DNA of 64,000 nucleotides, from assembly GCA_045646145.1 (NCBI GenBank), contig JAZRKE010000010.1, forward strand, positions 1-64,000, read 5' to 3'. Numbering within the stretch: the first letter of the stretch is position 1; each line of letters opens with the position of its first letter. Below, in pieces: positions 13,220-23,175 of the stretch. Origin of the DNA: SIG565 sp045646145. GTDB lineage: Bacteria > Bacillota > Clostridia > Oscillospirales > Acutalibacteraceae. Below the pieces are notes generated by a model. That model had not been told where the DNA came from, made no database searches, and saw only the letters and a list, made by a program, of their open reading frames with translations. A program made the position numbers and the translations under genes.

Positions 13220-13912
13220 TTAACAGGAAACAATTTCCTCAATAACCGAGTTTAGAGCGCTTGTCAGCACATCCTCAGCTAAAACATTCAGCTCACGGTA
13301 GTCTCCGGCGGCATCGTTTCCTGCATCGTCAGAGATTTTTCTCACACTTGCAAATTTTAGTCCGTAAGCATTGGCAACATAGGCAATAGCCGCCGTTTCC
13401 ATATCGCAAGACACAGCTGCAAATTCATTTTTAAGGGTATCGCGCAGCGCGGCATCACTCACAAAGCAGTCGCCGCTTACCGCAGTGCCGACACGAGCCG
13501 ACGGAAATATTCCCCTTAATATTTCCACTAAGCCTTCATCGGCCGTATAAATATATTCCTGAGAGGGCTTCTCACATTTTTTATAACCGAGCCCCGTCAA
13601 ATCGAAATCGTGTTCCAAAAAGCGGTCAGGTATGCAGATATCTCCTCTGGCTACCCCCGAAATTCCACCCGATAATCCGCAGTTGAGTAAAATTTCAGCG
13701 CCCCGTTCGGCTAATGCGGTAGCCGCTACCGCGGCATTGACCTTACCTATTCCGCATAGCACCGCCGCGACCGTTTCCAAGCCCACCTTGAATTCATAAG
13801 CCTTTCTGCCGCAAATGAGAACTTCCTTGCCGCCAATACTCAGTATCTGCTTTTCTAAAGGCAGAAATTCATCACTATCGGCAATAACTATACCTATTTT
13901 TATCTTTTCCAT
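13220..13912 (-). CDS. mtnN: 5'-methylthioadenosine/S-adenosylhomocysteine nucleosidase
   Basis: 230 residues from the ATG at 13912. That ATG overlaps the upstream stop as TAATG, which suggests translational coupling; the longer frame runs back into the upstream gene. It cleaves MTA and SAH to adenine plus the thioribose compound. Family features: GIVIADSDEFLPL, G-K-V-N-A-A, N-C-G-L-S-G-G, and the catalytic/substrate blocks S-G-D-x-F-V and D-M-E-T-A-A-I-A plus K-I-S-D-D-A-G near the end. The N-terminal GIVIADSDE replaces the more common IGAMxxE, but the rest fits well. Confidence 0.9.
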   Translation of the reverse strand: MEKIKIGIVIADSDEFLPLEKQILSIGGKEVLICGRKAYEFKVGLETVAAVLCGIGKVNAAVAATALAERGAEILLNCGLSGGISGVARGDICIPDRFLEHDFDLTGLGYKKCEKPSQEYIYTADEGLVEILRGIFPSARVGTAVSGDCFVSDAALRDTLKNEFAAVSCDMETAAIAYVANAYGLKFASVRKISDDAGNDAAGDYRELNVLAEDVLTSALNSVIEEIVSC

Positions 13913-14286
13913 TATTCTTCTTCCGTAAATACTAATTTCTCTCCGCAGTGAGCGCAGAAAACCGCCGCCTCGGTTACAGCCTCGCCGCATTTTGCGCAAA
14001 ATCGGTTGCTTTTAATTTTGACAATTTCGGCACGGGCTAATTCAATAGCCTCAATTTCGCTTTCAATTTCGGCAATCAGCGCCTTTAACTCATCGGATAT
14101 TCCCTCATCCGACTTGTAGGTTTCAAAGCACAGTCTTCCGAGTGCATTATAGCTTTTATTAAGGCGGCTTTCCATACTTGCAATATCGTACTTCTGCTTT
14201 CCTATAGCCACAGCCTCCTCGGTTTTGTTCTTTGCAACATCAAACATATCCTTAGCTTTTGCTAAAACATCATCTAAAAAATCCAT
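13912..14286 (-). CDS. Zinc-ribbon protein with coiled-coil N-terminus
   Basis: 124 residues from the ATG at 14286, chosen because AAAGGATGG is upstream. Residues 1-90 are helical and charged (DFLDDVLAKAKDMFDVAKNK, then A-L-I-A-E-I-E-S-E-I-E-A-I-E). The C-terminus holds a rubredoxin-like zinc ribbon: FCAKCGEAVTEAAVFCAHCGEKL, i.e. C-x2-C-x10-C-x2-C. Proteins of this type are common in Firmicutes and have no assigned function. It is translationally coupled to mtnN. Confidence 0.75.
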   Translation of the reverse strand: MDFLDDVLAKAKDMFDVAKNKTEEAVAIGKQKYDIASMESRLNKSYNALGRLCFETYKSDEGISDELKALIAEIESEIEAIELARAEIVKIKSNRFCAKCGEAVTEAAVFCAHCGEKLVFTEEE

Positions 14287-14320
14287 AAAAACCATCCTTT
14301 CTGCTTCTATTTTATAATAT

Positions 14321-15796
14321 TTATCGGCTTTTATCAAGCGGATATTTTTTATAAAACTCAATTATCCTTTCCTTGCGCTTTTTAAGCTCCTCAAATCCGC
14401 TTATGTACTCATACGGATATTTATAATTAAATACCCTTTCTATTGTTTTGCCGTGAGGCTCTCTAAGCTTGGTAACCGCCGATGCACCACACGCGAAAAC
14501 CGAGTGGGTTTCATCCATAATATAAACATTATAGTACCCCTCATATCCGCGTTTTGCATAGCCGACATTTTCGAGATTCCCCACGGTTTTACTCTGTCTA
14601 TACATATAATATGGGATTATGTCTGCGCTTGTTAATTGAGCCTTCGCATAGTCAACCATTTCCGAAGCTATCGCCCCTGCCTCAATTTCGGGCATAATAC
14701 CTTGAACAGAAAGCGCCGAGGCGCGTTTCATAGAAAGAGAGTGCACCGTTACATTCTCGGGGTTCATGGCAATAATTTCATCAACCGTTGTCTTAAAGCC
14801 CGAGAGTGTGTCGGTAGGGAGTCCTGCAATTAAATCCATATTTATATTGTTAAATCCTACCTGCCTTGCCAGAAAATAAGCGTCCCTCGTCTGTTTTGCA
14901 GTGTGGCGTCTGCCGATAGCCTCTAAAACCGAATCATTCATGGTCTGCGGATTAATGCTAATTCTCGTAGCACCGCCCGATAATATAGACTTAAGCTTAT
15001 CTTCGTCTATTGTATCAGGGCGTCCTGCCTCGACAGTATATTCGAGTATATCCGATAAATCAAAGTGCTCACTTACACAGTCCATAAGTTCTTTTAACTG
15101 CTCTGATGAGAGGGTCGTGGGTGTGCCACCGCCTATATATACGGTTTCTAATTTAAGCCCTATACTTTTAGCAATATCACCCGTAATGCACAGTTCTTGC
15201 TTTAACTTTTCAAGATATTGAGGTATCAGCTTTTCTGCCCCCATCACCGAATGTGAAACAAATGAACAGTAGGCGCATCTTGTAGGGCAAAACGGGATTG
15301 AAATGTAAAGGCTAAAACTCTCGGGTGAAGACCTTTCGGTTATAGCCCTTTCGCTCTTTGAGGTGATTTTGCAAAGCTCAATTTTTTTATCGCTAACAAG
15401 AAGTTCATTTTTAAAATAATCCTCGGCGTAAGTCTCCCCGTTTTCTCTGCAAAGGGAGGAATACAGCTTTGCAGGGCGAACACCCGTTAATATGCCCCAC
15501 TGGGAAGTATAACCCGTAACAGAGCAAAAGCATTTATAAAGAAGGGTTGCCAAAACGCGCTCCTGCACCTTTTCGATTTTTTCCTTTGAGGATGGTATAA
15601 TCTCGGCATCAAATGCCGATGAACTATCCCCCATATGAAGCCGGGCATATGCTTTGTTGCCACATATTTCGGTTACTGCATAAATTTCATCTGCCTCAAT
15701 ATAATCCAAAATATTAATTTTGTGAAAGGGCAGAAAAAGTCGGCAAAGTTTTTCGGTTTCATAGTTAAAACCGTGGTTAATGTTACATAAATTCAT
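14321..15796 (-). CDS. hemZ: Oxygen-independent coproporphyrinogen III oxidase-like radical SAM protein HemZ
   Basis: 491 residues. The radical-SAM cluster motif C-P-T-R-C-A-Y-C-S-F (C-x3-C-x2-C) is near residue 170, preceded by a ~160-residue HemZ-type N-terminal domain that HemW and HemN lack. YIGGGTPTTL and the GRRHTAKQTRDA block belong to the HemN superfamily. It overlaps the MBL gene by 14 bp. Firmicutes HemZ is associated with anaerobic coproporphyrinogen decarboxylation, although the substrate has not been settled in Clostridia. A second family member, HemW, is at 26311. Confidence 0.87.
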   Translation of the reverse strand: MNLCNINHGFNYETEKLCRLFLPFHKINILDYIEADEIYAVTEICGNKAYARLHMGDSSSAFDAEIIPSSKEKIEKVQERVLATLLYKCFCSVTGYTSQWGILTGVRPAKLYSSLCRENGETYAEDYFKNELLVSDKKIELCKITSKSERAITERSSPESFSLYISIPFCPTRCAYCSFVSHSVMGAEKLIPQYLEKLKQELCITGDIAKSIGLKLETVYIGGGTPTTLSSEQLKELMDCVSEHFDLSDILEYTVEAGRPDTIDEDKLKSILSGGATRISINPQTMNDSVLEAIGRRHTAKQTRDAYFLARQVGFNNINMDLIAGLPTDTLSGFKTTVDEIIAMNPENVTVHSLSMKRASALSVQGIMPEIEAGAIASEMVDYAKAQLTSADIIPYYMYRQSKTVGNLENVGYAKRGYEGYYNVYIMDETHSVFACGASAVTKLREPHGKTIERVFNYKYPYEYISGFEELKKRKERIIEFYKKYPLDKSR

Positions 15797-16415
15797 AATT
15801 CAATCTCATAAACCGATTATATTTCTTTTCATAAAAGAGCGTTGTTGCGCTGTCGTGCCCAGGGTAGAGCTTATAGTCGGTATCCATTTCGGCTAATTTT
15901 TTAAGTGTTTTCAGCATTTCACAGGTGTTTGAGGTAGGGAAATTAGTGTTGCCTATGGTGCCTTTAAAAAGTGTATCACCGCTGAACATATGCTCCCCTA
16001 AAATATAGCAGACACTCCCTTTTGTGTGCCCGGGTGTTTCTAAAACACAAATTTCCTGTTCGCCTAAATCTATTTTATCACCTTCAGCAACCGTTATATC
16101 TGCCTTAATAGAAAAATCAAATCCAAAAATCATTCCCGATAAATTGACCTTGGGGTCTTTTAAAGACTCGGCATCTTCCTTTCCTATAACAATAGGACAG
16201 TTCCAAATCTGTTTTATAGCATTTACCCCTAAAATGTGGTCTATATGGCAATGTGTCAGCAGAATGTATTTATGTTTTTTATCGGTGCTTTCTGTAACAA
16301 AATAAATTAACTCATCGCTTGTATCGGCAGGGTCGACAACAAATGCAAAATCCTCACCCGATACGCAATAGCAGTTGGTTGCAAGTTCGCCTAAGTTAAG
16401 ACAGTTTATCCTCAA
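15783..16415 (-). CDS. Metallo-beta-lactamase-fold hydrolase (YqgX/glyoxalase II-like)
   Basis: I favour a TTG start at 16415, which has GGAGG 8 bases upstream and overlaps the dtd stop (TTGA); an in-frame ATG at 16430 has no ribosome binding site. This gives 210 residues. The zinc-binding motif THCHIDHILG (H-x-H-x-D-H) is near residue 55, with E-T-P-G-H-T-K-G-S and F-S-G-D-T-L-F later, and Y-P-G-H-D as the last metal ligand. Hydroxyacylglutathione hydrolase-like proteins of this class are widespread; substrate unknown. It overlaps hemZ at its end. Confidence 0.85.
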   Translation of the reverse strand: MRINCLNLGELATNCYCVSGEDFAFVVDPADTSDELIYFVTESTDKKHKYILLTHCHIDHILGVNAIKQIWNCPIVIGKEDAESLKDPKVNLSGMIFGFDFSIKADITVAEGDKIDLGEQEICVLETPGHTKGSVCYILGEHMFSGDTLFKGTIGNTNFPTSNTCEMLKTLKKLAEMDTDYKLYPGHDSATTLFYEKKYNRFMRLNYEFM

Positions 16416-16873
16416 GCCCTTTTCCTCCATATAGCAGTATCAAGAATAATTGTTACAGGACCATTATTAAGCAGGTCTACCTTCATATCTCCGCCAAAAA
16501 CACCCTGCTGAACCTTTTTTACGCCTTCTTCGGCTAATTTTTTACAGAAATACTCATACATTTCGTTTGCTTTTTCTGGCGCCATAGCCTTTATGAAGGA
16601 TGGGCGGTTACCCTTTTTGGTATCGGCACACAAAGTAAAGTTGGAAATCACAAGCGCCTCACCGCCAATATCCAGTAAGGATAAATTCATTTTATCGTCA
16701 TCATCACAGAAAATTCTGAGGTTAGCGGTTTTCTTGGCTAAAATATCGGCATCGTCGAGTATGTCGGTTTCTTCAACACCGAGTAACACTAAAAAGCCCT
16801 CACCTATTTTGCCCTTTATATTGCCGTCTACAGTTACACTCGCCCTGCTTACTCTTTGAATAATTGCTTTCAT
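16412..16873 (-). CDS. dtd: D-aminoacyl-tRNA deacylase
   Basis: 153 residues. It frees tRNA from mischarged D-amino acids. The family motifs are complete: MKAIIQRVSRASVTVDG at the start, SNFTLCADTKKGNRPSF (the S-Q-F-T-L-type block), and the cross-subunit N-N-G-P-V-T-I-I-L-D-T near the C-terminus. It is 8 bp downstream of relA, the usual Firmicutes relA-dtd arrangement. Confidence 0.96.
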   Translation of the reverse strand: MKAIIQRVSRASVTVDGNIKGKIGEGFLVLLGVEETDILDDADILAKKTANLRIFCDDDDKMNLSLLDIGGEALVISNFTLCADTKKGNRPSFIKAMAPEKANEMYEYFCKKLAEEGVKKVQQGVFGGDMKVDLLNNGPVTIILDTAIWRKRA

Positions 16874-16881
16874 AAAAACCT

Positions 16882-19077
16882 CTATTTATTAATTCTTTCA
16901 ACGCTGAACACACCGGCTAATTTTTCAATATGAGAAATAATATTTTTAAGGTGAGTCAGTCCCTCGGTGCTGACCGTTACATCAATAAGACAGTTGCCAC
17001 CCTTTAGCGACCTTGCATTTACGCTGTGAAGAGATACATGCATATTGTAAAGTGTGGCGGTAACCTCGGCAAGCAGACCATCGCGGTCGATACCCATAAT
17101 CTGCAAGGAGGAGGTGAACATTTTGTTTTTACTTCCCTCTGCCCAGTGTGCATTTATCCATCTGCCCGGTTCATCTGCTTTGGTTATATCCTTCGGAACA
17201 TTTATACAGTCGCGCTTATGAATGGATACACCGTGCCCTCTTGTTATAAAGCCGATGATATCATCCCCCGGCAGCGGCGCACAGCACTTTGAAAACTTTA
17301 TAAGACAGTCATTAAGTCCGTCAACTATAACGCCGTCGGTTGAGGTTCTGTGATTAATCGGCACAATTTCGGGTGCTTCGGGTTTAACCGCCGCGCGTCT
17401 TAGCTTCTGATAATCGTCCTTAATTCGCGGCATAATTTTGGAAAGAAGAATTCCGCCATAGCCTATAGCCGCATAAAATTCATCGGTGTCGGTAAACTTG
17501 AATTTTTTGGCAATATCAGAGATAAAGTCCTCAAACTCATCATCAGCAAAGCTCATTAAATTACGCTTAAATTCGCTTTCAACCTCGTTTTTACCGTTTT
17601 CAATATTCTCGGCTCTCTTTTCCTTTTTAAACCATGAACGGATTTTAGCCTTTGCCTGATTAGTAACTGCGATATTCAGCCAATCTCGGCTGGGTCCTCT
17701 ACCCGCCTGATTAGAGGTTAAAATTTCGATAATTTCACCCGTGTTTATAACGTGGCTTATGGGAACTATCTTGCCATCCACCTTAGCGCCGACCATTTTT
17801 ATACCCACGGCGGTGTGGATAGCAAAGGCAAAGTCGATAACGGTTGAGCCCACAGGCAGATTTATAACGTCCCCTTTAGGCGTTACGGCAAAAACATCGT
17901 CCTGCGCCAAATCAACCTTTATATTACTGATGATTTCGGAAGAGTCCCCTGCGGTTGACTGATTTTCAAGAATCTGACGAACCCACGCTAACTGCTCCTC
18001 CATTTTATTGTTGTTTTCTTCAATTCCCTCTTTGTATTTCCAGTGCGCCGCAATACCGTACTCGGCTGTATGGTGCATATCGGCAGTTCTTATCTGAATC
18101 TCAAAGGGAATTCCCTCTCGACCGATAACCGTTGTGTGCAGCGACTGATACCGGTTGGGCTTGGGCATCGAGATATAGTCCTTAAATCTGCCGGGAATAG
18201 GGCGGAACATATCGTGCATAATACCCAGAATGTTATAGCAGTCGGTAACGGTGTCGGTAATAATTCTCAGCGCATAAATATCGTAAATCTCATCGAAATC
18301 CTTACCCTGAACAAACATTTTGCGGTAAATTCCGTGAATTGATTTAACCCGCGACTGAATAGAAATATTAACATTTGGTGCCACACTACGCAGCCTTTCT
18401 TCAATTTTATCGCTTATTGAGTGCAGTATTCTTTCTCGGTTTTCACGCCTTACCTTTAACAGCTGTTCAATCTGTTCATAGGCAATGGGGTCGAGGTGCT
18501 TTATTGATAAATCCTCAAGTTCCTCTTTTATGGTGCGGATACCGAGCCTGTGGGCAATGGGCGCATAAATTTCGAGTGTTTCCACCGATTTTTCAAGCTG
18601 CTTATAGTCCGACATAGCGTCGATTGTACGCATATTGTGAAGTCGGTCGGCAAGCTTTATAAGAATTACGCGGATATCCTCTGCCATAGCCATAAGCATT
18701 TTGCGAAGATTTTCTGCCTGCTGCTGTTCCTTTGTGGTATAGGTAATTTTGCCAAGCTTTGTAACGCCGTCAACAATATGCGCTACCTCTTTACCGAATT
18801 TTTTCTTTACATCCTCTAAGGTAATGTCGGTATCCTCAACGGTATCATGCAGAAGCGCCGCCGCTACCGACTGAGAATCCATACCGAGCGTTATGATTAT
18901 TTTGGCGACATTGTATGGATGCAGATAAAACTCCTCTTTTGAGGAGCGAAGCTGACCCTTATGAGCCTCAACACACCATTCATAAGCGTTTTTGATAAGC
19001 TCGTAATCATATTCGGTTTCCTGAGCATTCAAAAGCTCTACCAACAAATCATAATTTTGCTTATAACTGCTATCCAT
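16882..19077 (-). CDS. relA: Bifunctional (p)ppGpp synthetase/hydrolase RelA/SpoT (Rel)
   Basis: 731 residues from the ATG at 19077, which has AGGAGG 8 bases upstream; the longer frame would start with a GTG inside that site. Domains in order: HD hydrolase (ALLHDTVEDT near residue 80, and E-D-I-R-V-I-L-I-K-L-A-D-R-L-H-N-M-R), synthetase (GRFKDYISMPKPNRYQSLHTT near residue 305), TGS (VFAVTPKGDVINLPVGSTV near residue 400), zinc-finger/RIS region, and a C-terminal ACT domain. Both catalytic halves look intact, so it should make and destroy the alarmone. It overlaps the end of recJ by 8 bp. Confidence 0.96.
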   Translation of the reverse strand: MDSSYKQNYDLLVELLNAQETEYDYELIKNAYEWCVEAHKGQLRSSKEEFYLHPYNVAKIIITLGMDSQSVAAALLHDTVEDTDITLEDVKKKFGKEVAHIVDGVTKLGKITYTTKEQQQAENLRKMLMAMAEDIRVILIKLADRLHNMRTIDAMSDYKQLEKSVETLEIYAPIAHRLGIRTIKEELEDLSIKHLDPIAYEQIEQLLKVRRENRERILHSISDKIEERLRSVAPNVNISIQSRVKSIHGIYRKMFVQGKDFDEIYDIYALRIITDTVTDCYNILGIMHDMFRPIPGRFKDYISMPKPNRYQSLHTTVIGREGIPFEIQIRTADMHHTAEYGIAAHWKYKEGIEENNNKMEEQLAWVRQILENQSTAGDSSEIISNIKVDLAQDDVFAVTPKGDVINLPVGSTVIDFAFAIHTAVGIKMVGAKVDGKIVPISHVINTGEIIEILTSNQAGRGPSRDWLNIAVTNQAKAKIRSWFKKEKRAENIENGKNEVESEFKRNLMSFADDEFEDFISDIAKKFKFTDTDEFYAAIGYGGILLSKIMPRIKDDYQKLRRAAVKPEAPEIVPINHRTSTDGVIVDGLNDCLIKFSKCCAPLPGDDIIGFITRGHGVSIHKRDCINVPKDITKADEPGRWINAHWAEGSKNKMFTSSLQIMGIDRDGLLAEVTATLYNMHVSLHSVNARSLKGGNCLIDVTVSTEGLTHLKNIISHIEKLAGVFSVERINK

Positions 19078-21082
19078 TAATGCCACCTCCTAATCGCTTT
19101 AAAATGTGTGAATTTTCTAAATTTGCTTTTTTATCGGGCACTTTCTTTAAATACTTTACATAGTCTATTTTTTTGCGTTTAATAAGACCTAATTCCTCTA
19201 AAACATCTATGGCTACGCTGGTCTTGAAAAAGCCGAGATTAGTGATAAAACGCTGAATTACAAGCTGATTGGCTACCGTGCCGTCTATAGCCCTGTACAC
19301 ATTGCCTATCTCCTGCCTTGTAATACCGGGATAACAGCGCTCCTCACCGCATCTGAAGGCATCATAAAGCCTGAGTTCCTTAAAGAACTCATCCTCGTTA
19401 ACACCCGATTTGCGAATTCCGGTAGCCTTTACCGTTACATTTCGGTTGCCTGCATATTCGTTTACAGAAAGACTTACCGCAACATCGACAATATCACCCA
19501 CTACAAACGGAAAAGAGACTGTAGGAATGGAGAAGAACATTATCTGAATAGCCGAACCGCCCTTGCTTAAAATAAGCTTCGTGTGCTTGCCACCCGATAA
19601 CTCACTAATCCTTATAATCTCCAAATTATAAAGCCCGAAAACAGGAGAGGGATTACCCATACCGTAGGGCTCTAACTCCTCAAGCGCATCGGCTAAATCA
19701 AGGGTGATTGCCGAAATATTAAGCCTACAGTCGAGCTTAAGTGTTGGAATAACATCGGGCAAAACCTTGGCATATTCATTAAGCGCCTCTCTTAATAAAT
19801 CGATATTCGCTGTTTTTAGTGTAACACCTGCCGCCAGCTTATGTCCGCCAAACTTCATAAGCAAATTTTCATTTTGCTTTAAAGCATCATAAAGGGAAAA
19901 GCCATCTATACTTCTTCCTGAACCTGAGGCAATATCATCGTCTATAGACAAAAGAATTGTAGGCTTACCGTATCTCTCGGTAAGACGTGCCGCAGATATG
20001 CCAAGCACTCCGTGGTGCCAGCCGTCCCCCGCTACCACAATAACCGAATTATAGTTATATCCCTTTTGCTCAATAATGCTCTGAGCCGCCTCGTAAACCT
20101 CACGCTCCTCATTCTGACGCTGAGAATTCTGCTCCTCAATTAAAGCGGCAAGTTCATTGGCTCTGCCGAAATCTTCGCACAAAAGAAGCTCAAGTGCAGG
20201 TATGGGCGAGGACATTCTGCCCACCGCATTAAGCCTGGGCGCAATACCGAAGGCAATTTTACCTGCGTTTACCTCACCTCTGCCTATACCTGCGCTGTTA
20301 AGCAGTGCTATAAGGCCCATCTTTTTGGTGTTGTTAATAGCCTTTATTCCCTCTTTTACGACGCATCTGTTCTCGTCCCTTAACGGCATAACATCGGCTA
20401 CAAGACCGATAGCGAGCAAATCTGCATACTCGGGTAATAATTCCTCGGGCTCACAGTCCTCCAGTGCGCAAACCACCTTAAAGGCAACCATAACACCGCT
20501 TATATCAGGAAATTCACAGCCACTGTTTTCTAAATGTGGGTCTACAACCGCCAAGGCATCGGGCAGTCTTTCAGGGGGCAAATGGTGGTCGGTAACAACG
20601 GTGCCGATACCTATGCTCTTAGCATATTCCACCTCATCGAATGCGGCTATTCCGTTATCCACCGTTATAATTAACTCTACGCCCTTTTCTTTGAGTAAAT
20701 CAATGGCGGCATTGTTCATACCGTACCCATCAGAAAAACGGTCGGGTAAATAGTAAATTACGTCGGCATTTCGTTTCTTTAAATAACTGTATAAAAGCGC
20801 GGTTGAGGTGATTCCATCGCAATCATAATCACCGAAAACGGCTATTTTTTTATTCGACTCTATAGCACCGTTTATAACCTCTACAGCCTTCACCATATCA
20901 GGCAGGTCATACGGGGATGAAAGAATTGGCTCGGGACTAAAGAACATCTCAAGTTCTTCTGGGGTATCATAACCTCGCGACAAAGCAATAAGGGTTAAAA
21001 ACGGGTCGGTATCACACATTTCGGAAAAGTAAGCCGCCTTGCTTTTATCGGTTGCCGCCACTAACCACTTTTTGTAAGCCAT
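19070..21082 (-). CDS. recJ: Single-stranded-DNA-specific 5'-3' exonuclease RecJ
   Basis: 670 residues. I chose the ATG at 21082, which lies 7 bases from GAGGGGG; the ATG two codons upstream is too close. DHH phosphoesterase motifs: IAVFGDYDCDGITSTALL near residue 75, ITVDNGIAAFDEVEYA and VVTDHHLPPE near residue 150. DHHA1 follows (VVAGDGWHHGVLGI, and S-G-S-G-R-S-I-D-G-F), then an OB fold and the C-terminal extension typical of Firmicutes RecJ. It degrades single-stranded DNA in repair. It is transcribed with relA and dtd. Confidence 0.95.
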   Translation of the reverse strand: MAYKKWLVAATDKSKAAYFSEMCDTDPFLTLIALSRGYDTPEELEMFFSPEPILSSPYDLPDMVKAVEVINGAIESNKKIAVFGDYDCDGITSTALLYSYLKKRNADVIYYLPDRFSDGYGMNNAAIDLLKEKGVELIITVDNGIAAFDEVEYAKSIGIGTVVTDHHLPPERLPDALAVVDPHLENSGCEFPDISGVMVAFKVVCALEDCEPEELLPEYADLLAIGLVADVMPLRDENRCVVKEGIKAINNTKKMGLIALLNSAGIGRGEVNAGKIAFGIAPRLNAVGRMSSPIPALELLLCEDFGRANELAALIEEQNSQRQNEEREVYEAAQSIIEQKGYNYNSVIVVAGDGWHHGVLGISAARLTERYGKPTILLSIDDDIASGSGRSIDGFSLYDALKQNENLLMKFGGHKLAAGVTLKTANIDLLREALNEYAKVLPDVIPTLKLDCRLNISAITLDLADALEELEPYGMGNPSPVFGLYNLEIIRISELSGGKHTKLILSKGGSAIQIMFFSIPTVSFPFVVGDIVDVAVSLSVNEYAGNRNVTVKATGIRKSGVNEDEFFKELRLYDAFRCGEERCYPGITRQEIGNVYRAIDGTVANQLVIQRFITNLGFFKTSVAIDVLEELGLIKRKKIDYVKYLKKVPDKKANLENSHILKRLGGGING

Positions 21083-21190
21083 ATTCATTCCCCCTCTCTT
21101 TTTTAATTAATTTATTCTACCACTTTTTTAAAGCTTTTGCAAGAAAAGGCTATAATTATATAAATATATTTATAAAAATGCATTAAGTTC

Positions 21191-21219
21191 TTGCCGAAAC
21201 AGAGTATTTGTGTTAGAAT
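21191..21219 (+). promoter_or_regulatory. Promoter of trpS
   Basis: TTGCCG, 17 bases, TAGAAT, about 37 bases ahead of trpS. No T-box is seen upstream of trpS. Confidence 0.5.
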
Positions 21220-21255
21220 ATTAAAGATAGTACTTTCCCAAAGGAGTTTATATAT

Positions 21256-22251
21256 ATGGAAAACGAGAAGAAACGAGTTTTAAGCTGCATTCAGCCGAGT
21301 GGTATGTTAACCCTTGGAAATTATCTCGGTGCGCTTAAAAACTGGAAAAATATGCAGGAGGAATTCGACTGCACCTTTGCCGTAGCCGACCTGCACGCCA
21401 TAACCGTGCGTCAGGAGCCCGCAAAGCTCAGAGCCCAGATTTATTCAACTGCGGCTTTACTTTTAGCACTTGGCATAGACCCCGAACAGAATACGCTGTT
21501 TATTCAGTCCCACGTGGCTGCCCACTCGCAGCTTTCGTGGTTGCTTTCCTGTTATACGCAATTCGGTGAGCTTTCACGTATGACACAGTTTAAGGAAAAA
21601 TCTGCAAGACACGCCGATAACGTAAACGCAGGACTATTTACCTACCCCGTGCTTATGGCGGCAGATATTCTCCTTTATAAGCCCGATTTAGTGCCGGTAG
21701 GCGCCGACCAGAAGCAGCACCTTGAAATTGCCCGTGATATAGCCACACGTTTTAACGGTTTATATGGGGATGTCTTCACAATCCCCGAGCCGTATATCCC
21801 GAAAACAGGCGCGAGAGTAATGTCGCTTCAGGACCCGGCCAAAAAGATGTCTAAATCCGATGAAAATGTAAACGCCTGGGTTGCTATACTCGATAGCAGG
21901 GACGATATTATCCGCAAATTCAAGCGTGCCGTAACCGACAGTGAGGCGTGTGTTTGCATAGGCGACGAAAAGCCGGGAATTAACAACCTTATCGGTATCT
22001 ATTCCGCCATCACAGGAAAAACCGCCGATGAGATAACAAAGGAATTTGAGGGCAAGGGCTACGGCGACTTTAAGATGGCTGTAGGCGAAACGGTAGCCGA
22101 TGAGTTACGCCCCATTAAAGAAAAATATGAAACCTTTATAGCCGATAAAAAGCAGCTTGAGGATATCTACAAAAACGGTGCCGAGCGCGCAGGATATGTC
22201 GCCCGCAAAACACTCGGTAAAGCCATGAAAAAGGTAGGATTTGTTTTATGA
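21256..22251 (+). CDS. trpS: Tryptophanyl-tRNA synthetase
   Basis: 331 residues, typical for TrpRS. It charges tRNA(Trp). PSGMLTLGNYLGAL near residue 14 is the class I HIGH-type motif (here T-L-G-N), and DPAKKMSKSDEN near residue 195 is the KMSKS loop. GADQKQHLEIARDIATRFN is the family block in between. AAGGAG lies upstream. The stop overlaps the start of holB (ATGA), so the two genes are coupled. Confidence 0.97.
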   Translation: MENEKKRVLSCIQPSGMLTLGNYLGALKNWKNMQEEFDCTFAVADLHAITVRQEPAKLRAQIYSTAALLLALGIDPEQNTLFIQSHVAAHSQLSWLLSCYTQFGELSRMTQFKEKSARHADNVNAGLFTYPVLMAADILLYKPDLVPVGADQKQHLEIARDIATRFNGLYGDVFTIPEPYIPKTGARVMSLQDPAKKMSKSDENVNAWVAILDSRDDIIRKFKRAVTDSEACVCIGDEKPGINNLIGIYSAITGKTADEITKEFEGKGYGDFKMAVGETVADELRPIKEKYETFIADKKQLEDIYKNGAERAGYVARKTLGKAMKKVGFVL

Positions 22252-23165
22252 TAGGTTGCCTTGCAGGTAACAAAAGGGTAAATGAATCGCTTAAAAATCT
22301 GATAGATGATGCCCACCTGCCCCACGCCATTATTATTGAGGGTGATGAAGGTACGGGCAGACACACTCTATCTTTCTATATAGCCAAGGCTTCGCTCTGT
22401 AAAGGGGATAACAAGCCCTGTGATGCCTGCCGCGACTGTATGCTGACTATCGCGCACAATCATCCCGATATCGAATTTTTCGCCCCTGAGGATAAGAAGA
22501 AATCCTTAAGCGTTGACCAGGTGCGAAAAATTAAAGCCAATTCCTTTGTGAAAGCCCACAGAGGCGGCAAAAAGGTGTTCATTATCGATAAGGCAGATGC
22601 CCTTTCCGAAAGTTCCCAAAATGCACTGCTCAAAACTATTGAGGAGCCGCCTCAGGATATTCTCTTTATCCTTATTTGTGAATCGTCGCCAAGGCTGTTG
22701 CCCACAGTTATTTCGCGTTGTGCTATATTTTCCCTCTTTCCTCCCGAAGAAAATGAGGCACTCGAATATATTAGGAGCCACACTAAAAAAAGCGACGAGG
22801 AAATTATAAAAGCACTCGGTATTACCCACAATAATATTGGCAAGGCGCTATCCATTTTAGGTAAACGAAAGAGTGAAAAAAGCCACCTTGCTGAGAAGTT
22901 TTTAAACGGTGTGCTCGAATATGACAGTGCCGTAAATCTAATGCTTTTATTAAAGCCACTCGAAAAGGACCGTGTTAAAACGAGCGAGTTCATAAGCGAA
23001 CTAAAACTTATTACTGCGGCAAAAATCACCGAAAACACAGGCAATAAACCATATCTTAAAAATCTTATAAAGATTTACGAAACAGTAAGCGAAATGGAAA
23101 GCTTGCTCGTAACCAATATTAATTTACCGTTATTTTTTGCTACACTTATTTCTAGTCTAATTTAA
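22248..23165 (+). CDS. holB: DNA polymerase III delta' subunit
   Basis: 305 residues. Clamp-loader AAA+ fold: the P-loop reads GDEGTGRHTL (Arg in place of the usual Lys), consistent with delta' being a non-hydrolysing subunit. Zinc-binding cysteines follow (C-K-G-D-N-K-P-C-D-A-C-R-D-C), then VFIIDKADALSESSQNALLKTIEEPP, and the arginine-finger region T-V-I-S-R-C. It lies between trpS and ricT; holB-ricT is a common Firmicutes pair. Confidence 0.92.
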   Translation: MIGCLAGNKRVNESLKNLIDDAHLPHAIIIEGDEGTGRHTLSFYIAKASLCKGDNKPCDACRDCMLTIAHNHPDIEFFAPEDKKKSLSVDQVRKIKANSFVKAHRGGKKVFIIDKADALSESSQNALLKTIEEPPQDILFILICESSPRLLPTVISRCAIFSLFPPEENEALEYIRSHTKKSDEEIIKALGITHNNIGKALSILGKRKSEKSHLAEKFLNGVLEYDSAVNLMLLLKPLEKDRVKTSEFISELKLITAAKITENTGNKPYLKNLIKIYETVSEMESLLVTNINLPLFFATLISSLI

Positions 23166-23175
23166 GGAGAAATCT

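Noticed and set aside
14321..15796. Assigning hemZ as HemN
   Set aside because: The long N-terminal extension and cluster spacing match HemZ; HemN lacks that domain.
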